Below are positions 8,626-18,264 of a stretch of DNA of 64,000 bases, one piece after another. The notes beneath the pieces were generated by a model. That model was given only the letters and a program-made list of their open reading frames with translations. It was not told the DNA's origin and searched no databases. Source of the stretch: Flavobacteriaceae bacterium (GTDB taxonomy: Bacteria; Bacteroidota; Bacteroidia; Flavobacteriales; Flavobacteriaceae). The number at the start of each line of letters is the position of its first letter. Positions within the stretch are counted from its first letter, which is position 1. The DNA lies in the NCBI GenBank assembly GCA_024638225.1, contig JAHEKR010000002.1, positions 1 to 64,000 on the forward strand, in the 5' to 3' direction. Made by a program: the position numbers and the translations under genes.

Positions 8626-9582
8626 CTAGTTGTGATGCTCTGTTTGCTTGTAGGCATCAATGACTTTTTTAACCAATCGATGACGTATAACATCCCGATC
8701 GTCCAAATAGATTAACCCAATACCCTTAATGTTGCCTAAGACTAGAATAGCTTCCTTTAAACCTGATATAACACGGCGCGGAAGGTCAATTTGACCAGGA
8801 TCGCCCGTAATCATAAATTTTGCGTTTTTACCCATTCGCGTAAGAAACATCTTCATTTGATTGTGTGTGGTGTTTTGTGCTTCATCCAAAATAACAAAAG
8901 CATTATCAAGCGTTCGACCACGCATAAATGCCATGGGAGCAATTTGAATGATACCCGTTTCTATATAATGATCTAGTTTCTCAGCAGGTATCATATCTCG
9001 AAGTGCATCGTACAAGGGTTGCATATACGGATCAAGCTTTTCTTTTAAATCACCAGGAAGGAAACCGAGATTTTCTCCAGCTTCAACTGCTGGTCGGGTC
9101 AAGATAATTCTTTTAACCTGCTTTGATTTTAGTGCTTTTACAGCCAAAGCGACTCCAGTATAGGTTTTTCCAGTTCCCGCTGGACCTACAGCGAAAACCA
9201 TATCGCTCTTTTCCATTGCTGCAACCAATTTAGATTGATTTAAGGTTTGTGCTTTGATTATCCTGCCTCCTACTCCGTGTAGGATTACCTTGTTATCTTC
9301 TGGATCGAGTCCAAAATTATCATCTTGGTCGCTTTCTAGAATTTGCTCCACTGTTTCGCTGTCCAAAGCATTAAATTTTCCGTAGTGCATCACTAATCGG
9401 TCTACTTGCTTTTCAAAGACTTCGAGGAGTTCCTCTTCGCCAAATGCAGTGATTTTATTTCCGCGAACTACGATTTTAATTTTAGGGAAATACTTTTTTA
9501 GTACGCTGACATTTTTATTGTTTTTTCCACCGTAAAACTCTGTTGGGTTTACTTCATCAAGTTCGATAGTAATTTCGTTCAA
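8626..9582 (-). CDS. PhoH-like ATPase
   Basis: Cytosolic P-loop protein of the PhoH (YbeZ) family, linked in other bacteria to RNA metabolism. Of 318 residues, the N-terminal 100 form a KH-like region. The ATPase carries Walker A FAVGPAGTGKTYTGVALA (about 130-147), LTRPAVEAGENLGFLPGD near 161-178, Walker B AFVILDEAQN near 229-238 and the sensor MFLTRMG.NAKFMITGDPGQID. The best start is TTG at 9582 (LNEITIELDE), since no in-frame ATG or GTG precedes it. The position fits homologues that begin MNELIIEL. Confidence 0.93.
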   Translation of the reverse strand: MNEITIELDEVNPTEFYGGKNNKNVSVLKKYFPKIKIVVRGNKITAFGEEELLEVFEKQVDRLVMHYGKFNALDSETVEQILESDQDDNFGLDPEDNKVILHGVGGRIIKAQTLNQSKLVAAMEKSDMVFAVGPAGTGKTYTGVALAVKALKSKQVKRIILTRPAVEAGENLGFLPGDLKEKLDPYMQPLYDALRDMIPAEKLDHYIETGIIQIAPMAFMRGRTLDNAFVILDEAQNTTHNQMKMFLTRMGKNAKFMITGDPGQIDLPRRVISGLKEAILVLGNIKGIGLIYLDDRDVIRHRLVKKVIDAYKQTEHHN

Positions 9583-9637
9583 ATGCGTTCGTTTAGATAT
9601 TATTCCTTTATGGGTTTGTTTTTGATAACTTTGTATT

Positions 9638-9645
9638 CAAAATTA
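9638..9645 (-). promoter_or_regulatory. Possible -7 box for phoH-purC (TAATTTTG)
   Basis: TAATTTTG on the minus strand fits TAnnTTTG and would give a leader of roughly 50 nt before the phoH TTG. No -33 TTG is visible, so support is weak. Confidence 0.3.
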
Positions 9646-9688
9646 AGCAATTTTTACATTGTTCGTTTACGTTTAGGTTAATAGTTAC

Positions 9689-10513
9689 ATGCCACTTATT
9701 ACACTTACTACTGATTATGGATTGCAAGACGCTTATGTGGCTTCGTTCAAGGCTGGACTCTACCAGCAATTGGGTACGCCCATTGTTGTCGATATCGCCC
9801 ACCTTATCGATCCTTTCCACATGGGACAAGCGGCTTATGTTGTACGATCGGTTTACCGTAACTTTCCTCAAGGCAGCATTCATTTTATAGGCGTAGATTT
9901 TAATAAAACACCAGAGCAAGACCTATTGGCTGCTAAACTTAACGAGCACTTTTTTGTTTGCGCCGATAATGGTTTTTTGTCTTTACTTGAACCCGAGCTT
10001 AAGCCTAATCAATGTGTTAAATTAACTATAGCGCAAAAATCAGTTCAGCAAATGGGAATCGAAGCTGTTGCGCATATCGCCCGTGGTGGAGCCCTGAGTT
10101 TGATAGGCACCCAAGTGGCTCGGCTCAAACAACGCACACAACATGCCCCACGCATTAATCCGCAAAAAACAGAAATCCAGGGACATGTGTTGCACATAGA
10201 TCGATTTGGGAATGTGATCACCAATATCAGTAAACAGTTATTCACACAGACTGCGGAGCAACGTAAATTTGTTATTCATGCACGCAATCACAGGTTTGAT
10301 GCCGTTTATGATCACTATCACGACGCCATTCGTTTTGATGTTCCACAAGAAAAGCGTGAAGAGGCAGGAAAAAAACTAGCCCTATTTAATCAGCAGGGAC
10401 ATCTTGAATTAGCCATCTACAAAGGGAATCCTAATTATGGAGGTGGCGCAAGTACTTTGTTTGGGTTGGCTTATCTAGACCCGATTCGTGTGGCGTTCAT
10501 AAATGAGCCTTAG
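9689..10513 (+). CDS. SAM hydrolase / SAM hydroxide adenosyltransferase (DUF62 family)
   Basis: Members hydrolyse S-adenosylmethionine to adenosine and methionine. The 274-residue product opens with the family signature MPLITLTTDYGLQDAYVASFK (residues 1-21, with the Asp of TTDYG), then VVDIAHLIDPFHMGQAAYV near 31-49, IHFIGVDF, FVCADNGFLSLL near 89-100, and GHVLHIDRFGNVITNIS near 166-182. The C-terminus has NPNYGGGASTLFGL. Its role in the cell is unclear in the family generally. It is divergent from phoH and followed by dnaN 64 nt later. Confidence 0.9.
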   Translation: MPLITLTTDYGLQDAYVASFKAGLYQQLGTPIVVDIAHLIDPFHMGQAAYVVRSVYRNFPQGSIHFIGVDFNKTPEQDLLAAKLNEHFFVCADNGFLSLLEPELKPNQCVKLTIAQKSVQQMGIEAVAHIARGGALSLIGTQVARLKQRTQHAPRINPQKTEIQGHVLHIDRFGNVITNISKQLFTQTAEQRKFVIHARNHRFDAVYDHYHDAIRFDVPQEKREEAGKKLALFNQQGHLELAIYKGNPNYGGGASTLFGLAYLDPIRVAFINEP

Positions 10514-10552
10514 CTGTTGATAAATTTCTTTTAGGATGGCCATTTGAAACAA

Positions 10553-10560
10553 TATATTTG
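10553..10560 (+). promoter_or_regulatory. Predicted -7 box of dnaN (TATATTTG)
   Basis: A perfect TAnnTTTG match 17 nt before the dnaN ATG. No TTG lies at the usual -33 distance. Confidence 0.45.
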
Positions 10561-10577
10561 TAGTAAACAACGTCTTT

Positions 10578-11696
10578 ATGAAGTTCATCGTTTCAAGCAC
10601 CCAACTACTCCGCCAATTACAAACACTTAGTGGGGTTCTAAACAGTAGTAACACCCTGCCAATCTTGGATCATATTTTATTTGAGCTAAAGCCAAAGCAG
10701 TTGTGTATTACGGCTACAGACCTTGAAACCACGATCAGTGCTGTATTGGAGGTTGAATCTTCTGAAGAAGGTCGTTTGGCTATTCCTGCGCGACTTCTAC
10801 TCGAGACGCTCAAAACCTTTCCAGAGCAACCCCTAACATTTTCACAAGCGGAAAACAATACGCTTGAAATTAGTTCTGAACAAGGAAAGTATGCGCTTGC
10901 ATACGCTGATGCTGCTGAATTTCCACAGGCAGTAGAAGTTACCGATGCGTCAGCAATTCAAGTTGTTGGTGACAACTTAGCAACGGCTATTAACAATACC
11001 ATATTTGCTAGTGGAAACGATGACCTGCGCCCCGTGATGAGTGGTGTGTTTTTCCAGCTATCCTCAACGGGCCTAACTTTTGTTGCAACAGATGCACACA
11101 AATTGGTTAAATACGAGCGTACAGATCTTGTAGCGCCCGAAACAGCAGAATTCATCATGCCCAAAAAACCGCTAAACCTACTCAAATCGGTATTGGTTGG
11201 CAGTGAGTCTGAAGTGAAGATTGAATACAACAACAGTAATGTACTGTTTAGTTTTGATGAAACCGTAATGGTTTGTCGTCTTATCGATGGTAAATATCCG
11301 AATTATGAAGCTGTAATTCCGAAAGAAAACCCTAATGTGATGAGTATTAATCGCGTTCAGTTTCTAAATACAGTGAAACGGGTGAGTATATTCGCCAACA
11401 AAACAACGCACCAAATTCGCTTGAGGATCGCAGGTGCTGAATTGCATATTTCTGCCGAAGACATTGATTACAGCAATAAAGCAGAGGAACGGCTAAGTTG
11501 TTCTTTTCAGGGCGACGATATGCAGATTGGCTTCAATGCACGTTTCCTGACCGAAATGCTCAACAACTTAAATTCAGAGGAAATTCAGTTGGAATTGTCC
11601 TTACCCAACAGGGCAGGAATCATTACTCCTGTCGACGGTTTAGAAGCGGGAGAACAGCTGACCATGCTGGTCATGCCTGTTATGCTGAATAATTAA
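10578..11696 (+). CDS. dnaN: DNA polymerase III subunit beta (sliding clamp)
   Basis: Ring-shaped processivity clamp of the replicase. The 372-residue length is normal. Three clamp domains can be followed: the N-terminal one (MKFIVSSTQLLRQLQTLSGVL, then NTLPILDHILFEL near 25-37 and ITATDLETTIS near 44-54), the second with GVFFQLSSTGLTFVATDAHKLV near 151-172, and the C-terminal one ending VMPVMLNN in place of the usual MPMRL ending. It has its own promoter box. The stop abuts the stop of convergent gapN with no intergenic base. Confidence 0.97.
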   Translation: MKFIVSSTQLLRQLQTLSGVLNSSNTLPILDHILFELKPKQLCITATDLETTISAVLEVESSEEGRLAIPARLLLETLKTFPEQPLTFSQAENNTLEISSEQGKYALAYADAAEFPQAVEVTDASAIQVVGDNLATAINNTIFASGNDDLRPVMSGVFFQLSSTGLTFVATDAHKLVKYERTDLVAPETAEFIMPKKPLNLLKSVLVGSESEVKIEYNNSNVLFSFDETVMVCRLIDGKYPNYEAVIPKENPNVMSINRVQFLNTVKRVSIFANKTTHQIRLRIAGAELHISAEDIDYSNKAEERLSCSFQGDDMQIGFNARFLTEMLNNLNSEEIQLELSLPNRAGIITPVDGLEAGEQLTMLVMPVMLNN

Positions 11697-13280
11697 TTAC
11701 AGTAAATAATCAGTAGAAATAAAATTAGATTTGTGCGTGTCTAATAACTCGCGTAAAATTTCTTTGTTATCTTCATTGTCTTTAGTAGCAACAAAAGTAC
11801 GAATGGAAAATGAACGCAGTGCATCGCGTACACTCAAGGTACTTACTGCTGAATTTTTACGCCCTGTAAAAGGATACACATCTGGTCCGCGTTGACAAGC
11901 ACTATTCAGGTTAACACGACAGACCAAATTGGATAAAGTATCAATCAACGGCCCGAGTTTGTCTACATTTTTACCAAACAGACTAACCTGTTGTCCATAC
12001 ATAGACGCTGCCATATCGTCAAGCGGTGTATCGATGTCAGTAAACGACACTACAGGGATAACAGGCCCAAATTGCTCTTCTTCGTAAACACGCATGTCGC
12101 GAGTAACAGGATAGAGTACGGCAGGAAAAATATAATTCGTCGAATGCGTTCCTCCTTTTTCGTTCAGCACTTTTGCCCCTTTTTCTTTGGCATCATCTAT
12201 AAGTTCTTGGATGTAGGCAGGCTTATTGGGTTCGGGAAGTGGCGTAAGCAAGGTGTTTTCCCACGGCATACCAAATTTTTGTGCATCAACAGCTTTGGTG
12301 AATTTTTCCAAAAAGGCGTCCTTTATATCTTCGTGTACATACAAAATCTTTAGTGCAGTACAGCGCTGACCGTTGAAAGACAGCGTTCCCGAAATACATT
12401 CTTGTACCGTTTTGTCCAAGTCAGCATCCGGCAAAATAATAGCCGGATTTTTTGCTTCAAGTCCAAGTACCAAACGTAGCCTATTCTTCTTTGGGTGTAG
12501 GTCTTGAAGGGAAAGTGCAGATGAACTATGCCCAATAAGCGCAAGAACATCTACTTTACCTGTTTCCATTATGGGCGTAGCAACGGTGCGTCCACGGCCA
12601 AAAACAATATTCACCACACCTGGAGGAAAACTTTCTTTAAAAGCTTTTAGTAGAGGAGCTATAAGCAAAACGCCGTGCTTGGCTGGCTTAAAAATAGCTG
12701 TATTTCCCATGATAATGGCAGGGATAAGCAATGCAAAGGTTTCATTAAGCGGGTAATTGTACGGACCCAAACACAGGACAACTCCAATAGGACCGCGTCG
12801 AATGTGAGCATAAACACCTCCGTGATTGTGAAATTTAGCACTATCTCGGTCGATTGATTTGTATTCGTTGATGGTGTCGTCAATATAATCAACGGTTCGA
12901 TCAAATTCTTTTTCAGAGTCTTGTAGGTTTTTTCCAATTTCCCACATGAGTAATTTTACAACAGCTGCACGTTGTTGCTTCATCAAAACCACAAAGCGCT
13001 CCATACAAGCAATTCGATCGGCAACCTTCATTGTAGGCCAATCGCCTTTTCCTTTATCAAAAGCGGAAGTAGCGGCATCTAAAGCTTTCAGCGCATGGGC
13101 TTGATCCATATCGGGAACAGAACCTAAGTGTGTCGGTGCCAAATCCCCTGACTCATTGGGTGTTTGTATGGATGAATAAACATCAGCGTTTGGTCCATCC
13201 CAAAGGGTGAGGTCTCCGTTAATCAAAAAACTGTTGTGATGATAGGGTTTACCTAATGCAAATTCTGCGGGTACATTCAT
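11697..13280 (-). CDS. NADP-dependent glyceraldehyde-3-phosphate dehydrogenase (GapN-like aldehyde dehydrogenase)
   Basis: A 527-residue soluble member of the ALDH superfamily, of the type annotated as non-phosphorylating NADP-dependent GAPDH in Bacteroidetes; it would oxidise glyceraldehyde 3-phosphate directly to 3-phosphoglycerate. Visible are [23 protein letters not shown] around 165-187 (cofactor and Asn-Tyr region), [11 protein letters not shown] near 196-206, [17 protein letters not shown] with the general-base Glu near 274, and [12 protein letters not shown] with the nucleophilic Cys near 308. It follows ilvA on the same strand by 26 nt but has its own promoter box. The substrate assignment rests on family resemblance. 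Confidence 0.8.
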   Translation of the reverse strand: MNVPAEFALGKPYHHNSFLINGDLTLWDGPNADVYSSIQTPNESGDLAPTHLGSVPDMDQAHALKALDAATSAFDKGKGDWPTMKVADRIACMERFVVLMKQQRAAVVKLLMWEIGKNLQDSEKEFDRTVDYIDDTINEYKSIDRDSAKFHNHGGVYAHIRRGPIGVVLCLGPYNYPLNETFALLIPAIIMGNTAIFKPAKHGVLLIAPLLKAFKESFPPGVVNIVFGRGRTVATPIMETGKVDVLALIGHSSSALSLQDLHPKKNRLRLVLGLEAKNPAIILPDADLDKTVQECISGTLSFNGQRCTALKILYVHEDIKDAFLEKFTKAVDAQKFGMPWENTLLTPLPEPNKPAYIQELIDDAKEKGAKVLNEKGGTHSTNYIFPAVLYPVTRDMRVYEEEQFGPVIPVVSFTDIDTPLDDMAASMYGQQVSLFGKNVDKLGPLIDTLSNLVCRVNLNSACQRGPDVYPFTGRKNSAVSTLSVRDALRSFSIRTFVATKDNEDNKEILRELLDTHKSNFISTDYLL

Positions 13281-13301
13281 AATTTTAATTTCATAGCACT
13301 A

Positions 13302-13309
13302 CAAAACTA
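13302..13309 (-). promoter_or_regulatory. Predicted -7 box of gapN, overlapping the ilvA stop codon
   Basis: TAGTTTTG on the minus strand fits TAnnTTTG; its first three bases are the TAG stop codon of ilvA. It ends 21 nt before the gapN ATG. No -33 TTG is seen at the standard distance. Confidence 0.4.
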
Positions 13310-14557
13310 TACCAAAAATTGAAATAAATCGGGTTTATTATTTAAATAATCACCAAAAAAACCCTTTTCTTTCATACGATATAGCAATGGATCAAAGTCA
13401 TCTGTAGATTTTAACTGAATACCAACTACTGCAGGTCCTTGCGAACGGGCACTCTTTTTGGAGTATTCAAAATATGTAATGTCATCTGTTGGGCCCAAAA
13501 TATCTTGTACAAATTCTTTTAATGCGCCTGCACGTTGTGGAAAACGAACAATGAAATAGTGCTTTAGTTCACTAAACAACAAAGCCCGTTCTTTGATTTC
13601 TGCCATACGGGTAATATCGTTATTACCACCACAAACGAGACTGACTACATTTTTCCCTTCTATTTGCTTTGCTAGTTGCGACAATGCAGCGGTAGACATC
13701 GCTCCCGCAGGCTCAACGACAATTGCATCTTGTGTATACATGTCCAAGATGGTTTGACAAATTTGTCCTTCATCTACAAGAAGTATATCGTCCATGTATT
13801 GCGTACAATAATCAAAGCTGTACTCACCAATGGTTTTAACTGCTGCTCCATCAACAAAAACATCAATTTCGTCCAAGACGATACGTTTTTTTTCTTTTAG
13901 GGAAGTGTACATACTGGGCGCACCCATGGGTTCAACCCCAATAATCTTGGTATTTGGTGATTCTCGCTTAAAGACATTAATGATACCAGAAATTAGTCCG
14001 CCCCCGCCGATAGGTACAATGATGAAATCAATGGGAAAGTCTGCTTGCGCCAGAATTTCTTTGGCTAGTGTAGCCTGTCCAGCGATTACTTCTGGGTCAT
14101 CAAAAGGATGAATAAAAGTTTTGCCAGATTTAGCCACATACGCTTTTGCAGCCTCATAACAATCATCATAGGTGTCACCCACCAGTTCGATAGTTATGTT
14201 TTCACCGCCAAACATAGCAACTTGAGCTACTTTTTGTTGGGGTGTTGGGATGGGCATAAAAATCGTTCCGTGTATTTTATGGTGGCTGCACGAGAACGCC
14301 ACACCTTGAGCATGGTTACCAGCACTAGAACAAACTACGCCTTTCGATTTTTGATTATCGTCAAGCAGAGATATCTTGTTAAAAGCTCCTCTTATTTTGA
14401 AAGAACGCACGGGTTGTAGATCCTCGCGTTTCACCCAAATATTAGACGCGAATTTTTGACTTGTTCGTTCATGCTTATGAAAAGCCGTAGGAACAGCAGC
14501 AGCAGCCACACGTTTCTGTGCCGCCTCGATCAACGCTAAGTCAAGTAATGGACGCAT
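13307..14557 (-). CDS. ilvA: Threonine ammonia-lyase (biosynthetic threonine deaminase)
   Basis: Converts threonine to 2-oxobutanoate for isoleucine; PLP-dependent. In the 416-residue product the PLP lysine lies in VRSFKIRGAFNKI near residues 50-62. CSSAGNHAQGVAFSC is near 76-90, the phosphate-binding loop PIGGGGLISG near 181-190, and SLVCGGNNDITRM near 305-317. A C-terminal ACT-like region of about 90 residues begins at HYFIVRFPQRAGALKEFV, making a one-ACT regulatory form likely to respond to isoleucine. It is the last gene of the ilv operon, directly abutting ilvC. Confidence 0.95.
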   Translation of the reverse strand: MRPLLDLALIEAAQKRVAAAAVPTAFHKHERTSQKFASNIWVKREDLQPVRSFKIRGAFNKISLLDDNQKSKGVVCSSAGNHAQGVAFSCSHHKIHGTIFMPIPTPQQKVAQVAMFGGENITIELVGDTYDDCYEAAKAYVAKSGKTFIHPFDDPEVIAGQATLAKEILAQADFPIDFIIVPIGGGGLISGIINVFKRESPNTKIIGVEPMGAPSMYTSLKEKKRIVLDEIDVFVDGAAVKTIGEYSFDYCTQYMDDILLVDEGQICQTILDMYTQDAIVVEPAGAMSTAALSQLAKQIEGKNVVSLVCGGNNDITRMAEIKERALLFSELKHYFIVRFPQRAGALKEFVQDILGPTDDITYFEYSKKSARSQGPAVVGIQLKSTDDFDPLLYRMKEKGFFGDYLNNKPDLFQFLV

Positions 14558-16030
14558 TTACACGATTCGCTTCATAGCGGTCATGGACGCGCGTAAGGTT
14601 TTTCCAACCTGCTCAACAGGGTGATTGCGGATTTGATCGTTTACAGCAATTAATTGTTGATTATCAACTCCATTACTTTCGGCACCAAAAGAGGTCCCAA
14701 TTACTGAAGTGTCAATTGTTTCCATAAAGGATGCCAACAAAGGCTTACACGCATGATCAAATAAATAACAACCATATTCTGCGGTATCTGAAATTACCCG
14801 ATTCATTTCATAAAGTTTTTTTCGTGCAATTGTATTGGCAATAAGTGGTGTTTCGTGTAAAGACTCATAATAGGCTGAAGCATCCTTAATTCCAGCTGCA
14901 ACCATCGTATCAAAAGCCAATTCAACGCCTGCACGCACAAACGCAACCATCAAAACCCCATGATCAAAATATGTCTGCTCATCAATTTCATCCGTAGTAG
15001 GAGTCGTTTTTTCAAAGGCTGTTTCGCCTGTAGCTGCACGCCAAGTAAGTAGATTCACATCGTCATTTGCCCAGTCTTCCATCATTGTTTTAGAAAAATA
15101 TCCGGACATGATATCATCCATATGCTTGTTAAACAAGGGCTGCATGATTTCTTTGAGTTGCTCAGATAACTCAAAGGCCTTAATTTTTGCTGGGTTAGAT
15201 AATCGATCCATCATATTGGTAACGCCACCGTGCTTTAAAGCTTCAGTGATGGTTTCCCATCCATATTGTATCAATTTGGCAGCATAGCTGGGATCAATCC
15301 CCTCAGCAACCATTTTATCAAAGCTCAAAATGGAACCTGTTTGCAATACACCACACAAAATGGTTTGTTCCCCCATCAAATCAGACTTTACTTCAGCCAC
15401 AAATGAGGACTGAAGAACACCTGCTCTGTGGCCACCTGTTCCAACACAGTAAGCCTTTGCTTGCTCCAGACCTTTTCCTTCTGGATCGTTGTCTTCATGT
15501 ACGGCTATAAGTGTCGGCACACCAAAATCACGTAAATATTCTTCACGAACTTCCGAACCTGGGCTTTTTGGAGCCACCATAATAACAGTCAAATCTGGTC
15601 TCACTATCATGCCTTCCTCAACGATGTTAAATCCATGTGAGTAAGATAAAGTTGCACCCTTTTTCATCAAAGGCATCACAGCATTTACAACTGAAGTATG
15701 ATTTTTGTCTGGAGTCAAATTAATTACTAAATCTGCAGACGGAATCATTTCCTGATAAGTCCCAACCTTAAAGTCATAAGAAGTAGCGTTAATGTAGGAA
15801 GCGCGTTTTTGTTCAATTGCGCCATCGCGAAGGGCATAGGCTACACTTAGTCCTGAGTCACGCATGTTGAGCCCTTGGTTTAGTCCCTGCGCACCGCAGC
15901 CAACAATGACAATATCCTTCCCTTTTAATGCAGAAATTCCATCCGAGAATTCTTCGGCATCCATAAAACGGCATTGTGATAACTGATGTAGTTGATCCCT
16001 TAGGGGCAGTGTGTTAAAATAATTACTCAT
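14558..16030 (-). CDS. ilvC: Ketol-acid reductoisomerase, class II (long form)
   Basis: Isomerises and reduces acetolactate or acetohydroxybutyrate with NADPH. At 490 residues it is the long class II enzyme with two knotted C-terminal domains, as in E. coli, not a fusion with another gene. The N-terminal Rossmann motif is [21 protein letters not shown] (35-55; key glycines GxGxxG with Cys-Gly-Ala-Gln). [12 protein letters not shown] follows the NADP phosphate loop, and [15 protein letters not shown] lies near 152-166. Metal-binding acidic residues lie in [15 protein letters not shown] near 214-228. The neighbours ilvN and ilvA agree with this role. Confidence 0.97.
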   Translation of the reverse strand: MSNYFNTLPLRDQLHQLSQCRFMDAEEFSDGISALKGKDIVIVGCGAQGLNQGLNMRDSGLSVAYALRDGAIEQKRASYINATSYDFKVGTYQEMIPSADLVINLTPDKNHTSVVNAVMPLMKKGATLSYSHGFNIVEEGMIVRPDLTVIMVAPKSPGSEVREEYLRDFGVPTLIAVHEDNDPEGKGLEQAKAYCVGTGGHRAGVLQSSFVAEVKSDLMGEQTILCGVLQTGSILSFDKMVAEGIDPSYAAKLIQYGWETITEALKHGGVTNMMDRLSNPAKIKAFELSEQLKEIMQPLFNKHMDDIMSGYFSKTMMEDWANDDVNLLTWRAATGETAFEKTTPTTDEIDEQTYFDHGVLMVAFVRAGVELAFDTMVAAGIKDASAYYESLHETPLIANTIARKKLYEMNRVISDTAEYGCYLFDHACKPLLASFMETIDTSVIGTSFGAESNGVDNQQLIAVNDQIRNHPVEQVGKTLRASMTAMKRIV

Positions 16031-16040
16031 GTTTGAAATT

Positions 16041-16562
16041 TTAGTCGTTGAGTTTTGTTAATAAAGCTTTGATATTCATTGGAGATTTGGTGACCGAAAT
16101 TCGCCCAGAGCGAACAAACTGAAGCAAACCAAATGGCGCCAAATCATGATATAATTTTTCTGTCTCATGGCGAAAGCCCGTCTTTTCGATTACAAAGAAT
16201 TCCTTGTTTACGGTAACTATGTTGGCATGACTAGCCTTGATGATGTTTTGTATATGACGTTCTTCAAAGAGTGATTTAGAGGCGACTTTATACAAGGCTG
16301 ATTCCTGAAAAATAGTTTCCTCATCTGTATGGTAAAACGCCTTGATTACTTCAATTTGTTTCTCAATCTGTCCAACCACTTTTTTAACAGCTTCTTCTGT
16401 CATGCTGACGACAATGATAAAACGCGATACTTCTTCAATTTCAGACGCAGAGGAAGTTATGCTAATAATGTTGATATGTCGTTTCTGGAAAATAGCCGAT
16501 ACTCGGTTGAGCAACCCAACGCTATTTTCTGTATATATTGAAATGGTGTATTTTTTTTGCAT
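16041..16562 (-). CDS. ilvN: Acetolactate synthase small (regulatory) subunit
   Basis: Regulatory partner of IlvB that normally confers valine feedback inhibition. The 173-residue product starts with an ACT domain, [24 protein letters not shown] (residues 4-27; conserved NxxGxLxRV is [10 protein letters not shown]), followed by [12 protein letters not shown] and SRFIIVV. A second ACT-like part lies from about residue 85. It sits one nt from ilvB, consistent with coupled synthesis of the two subunits. Confidence 0.93.
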   Translation of the reverse strand: MQKKYTISIYTENSVGLLNRVSAIFQKRHINIISITSSASEIEEVSRFIIVVSMTEEAVKKVVGQIEKQIEVIKAFYHTDEETIFQESALYKVASKSLFEERHIQNIIKASHANIVTVNKEFFVIEKTGFRHETEKLYHDLAPFGLLQFVRSGRISVTKSPMNIKALLTKLND

Positions 16563-16563
16563 A

Positions 16564-18261
16564 TTACGAAAGTCTAATATCTGACACAGAGGCTCCTGAA
16601 GGTATCATCGGGAATACATTATCTTCTTTTTCGACACAAACCTCTAAAAAATACGGCTTATCAGATGCCATCATTTTATCTACAGCATCGCTAAGTTCCT
16701 CACGTTTTTGCACGCGTTTTGCCTCGATAAAATAGCCTTCCGCTATCTTGACAAAATCGGGGTTTACCATTTCAGTGGACGCATAGCGCTTGTCAAAAAA
16801 CAACTGCTGCCATTGACGAACCATACCCAAAAAATCGTTGTTCAACACGACTACTTTTACAGCAGCTTGTGTTTGAAAAATAGTGCCTAATTCTTGTATG
16901 GTCATCTGAAATCCGCCATCGCCAATGATGGCTACAACCTCACGGTTGGGCGCTCCCATTTTGGCACCCAAGGCTGCTGGAAGTGCAAAGCCCATGGTTC
17001 CCAAACCACCAGATGTGACATTACTCTTGGAATGATTAAATGCTGCATAGCGACAAGCAATCATTTGGTGCTGACCTACATCGGAAACGATAACCGCATC
17101 GTTATTGGAGGCGCGATTAATTTCTTTTAAAACCTCACCCATGGTTAAACCATCTTTAGTCGGATGCAAATCATTTTTGATTACACGATCAAATTCGATT
17201 TTGTCAAAGGCTTTAAAAGCAGCAAACCATTCTGTGTAGGGTTTTGCCGACACTAGCGATGTAAGTAAAGGCAGCGATTCTTTCACATCAGCCAAAACAG
17301 CAACATCTACGTCAACGTTTTTATTTATTTCAGCAGGATCAATTTCGAGGTGAATAATCTTGGCTTGCTTGGCATAAGTCTCTAAATTTCCTGTGACACG
17401 ATCGTCAAAGCGCATCCCAATAGCAATAAGCAAATCACACTCATTGGTGAGTTTGTTTGGTCCGTAATTCCCATGCATACCAACCATACCTACGTTAAGT
17501 GGATGGTCTGTTGCGATGGCCGATACGCCAAGTATGGTCCAAGCAGCAGGAATATTGGATTTTTCGACAAATGCCTTAAATTCTTCTTCAGCTTTTCCAA
17601 GAATCACTCCCTGACCCCAAACAATCATCGGCTTTTTAGCTTGATTGATTAAGTCGGCGGCGTGTGCAACAGCTGTCTTATCTAATTTTGGAATGGGCTT
17701 GTAACTGCGTACCTGCTTGCATGGAGCGTATGTAAAATCCGCTTTGGCAAACTGGGCATCCTTGGTAATATCAATCAAGACTGGTCCTGGACGACCCGAA
17801 CGAGCGATATAAAAAGCCTTTGCCATGATTTCCGGAATCTCTTTTACATCCGTTATCTGATAGTTCCATTTGGTAACAGGGGTAGAAATACCAATAATAT
17901 CTGTTTCTTGAAAAGCATCTGACCCCAGTAAATGAGAGGGTACCTGACCCGTTAAACAGACCATGGGAGTCGAATCGATCATGGCGTCTGCGATTCCAGT
18001 CACTAGATTGGTTGCACCTGGTCCAGAAGTAGCAACGCATACACCAACTTTACCAGTAACCCGAGCAAAACCCTGCGCTGCATGAGTAGCGCCTTGTTCG
18101 TGTCGTGTAAGTATATGCTGCAATTTGTCTTGAAACTTATACAGCTCGTCATAAAAGGGCATAATAGCTCCACCGGGATATCCGTAAATAAGATCTACAC
18201 CCTCTGCCAATAAACAGTGGATAAGGGCCTCTGAACCAGAAATGTTCTTTTTTTCTGCCAT
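16564..18261 (-). CDS. ilvB: Acetolactate synthase large (catalytic) subunit, biosynthetic type
   Basis: Thiamine-diphosphate enzyme that condenses pyruvate with pyruvate or 2-oxobutanoate. The 565 residues show the family layout. The N-terminal domain has VDLIYGYPGGAIMPFYDEL (20-38) with the catalytic Glu in HEQGATHAAQGFAR near 54-67. A central FAD-associated domain follows. The C-terminal domain has GLGTMGFALPAALGAKMG near 414-431 and the ThDP/Mg motif GDGGFQMTIQELGT...NND near 441-469. Only 3 nt separate it from ilvD. Confidence 0.96.
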   Translation of the reverse strand: MAEKKNISGSEALIHCLLAEGVDLIYGYPGGAIMPFYDELYKFQDKLQHILTRHEQGATHAAQGFARVTGKVGVCVATSGPGATNLVTGIADAMIDSTPMVCLTGQVPSHLLGSDAFQETDIIGISTPVTKWNYQITDVKEIPEIMAKAFYIARSGRPGPVLIDITKDAQFAKADFTYAPCKQVRSYKPIPKLDKTAVAHAADLINQAKKPMIVWGQGVILGKAEEEFKAFVEKSNIPAAWTILGVSAIATDHPLNVGMVGMHGNYGPNKLTNECDLLIAIGMRFDDRVTGNLETYAKQAKIIHLEIDPAEINKNVDVDVAVLADVKESLPLLTSLVSAKPYTEWFAAFKAFDKIEFDRVIKNDLHPTKDGLTMGEVLKEINRASNNDAVIVSDVGQHQMIACRYAAFNHSKSNVTSGGLGTMGFALPAALGAKMGAPNREVVAIIGDGGFQMTIQELGTIFQTQAAVKVVVLNNDFLGMVRQWQQLFFDKRYASTEMVNPDFVKIAEGYFIEAKRVQKREELSDAVDKMMASDKPYFLEVCVEKEDNVFPMIPSGASVSDIRLS

Positions 18262-18264
18262 AGT

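Noticed and set aside
14558-16030. ilvC seemed too long (490 residues) and was considered a fusion
   Set aside because: Class II ketol-acid reductoisomerases normally have this length because the C-terminal domain is duplicated.
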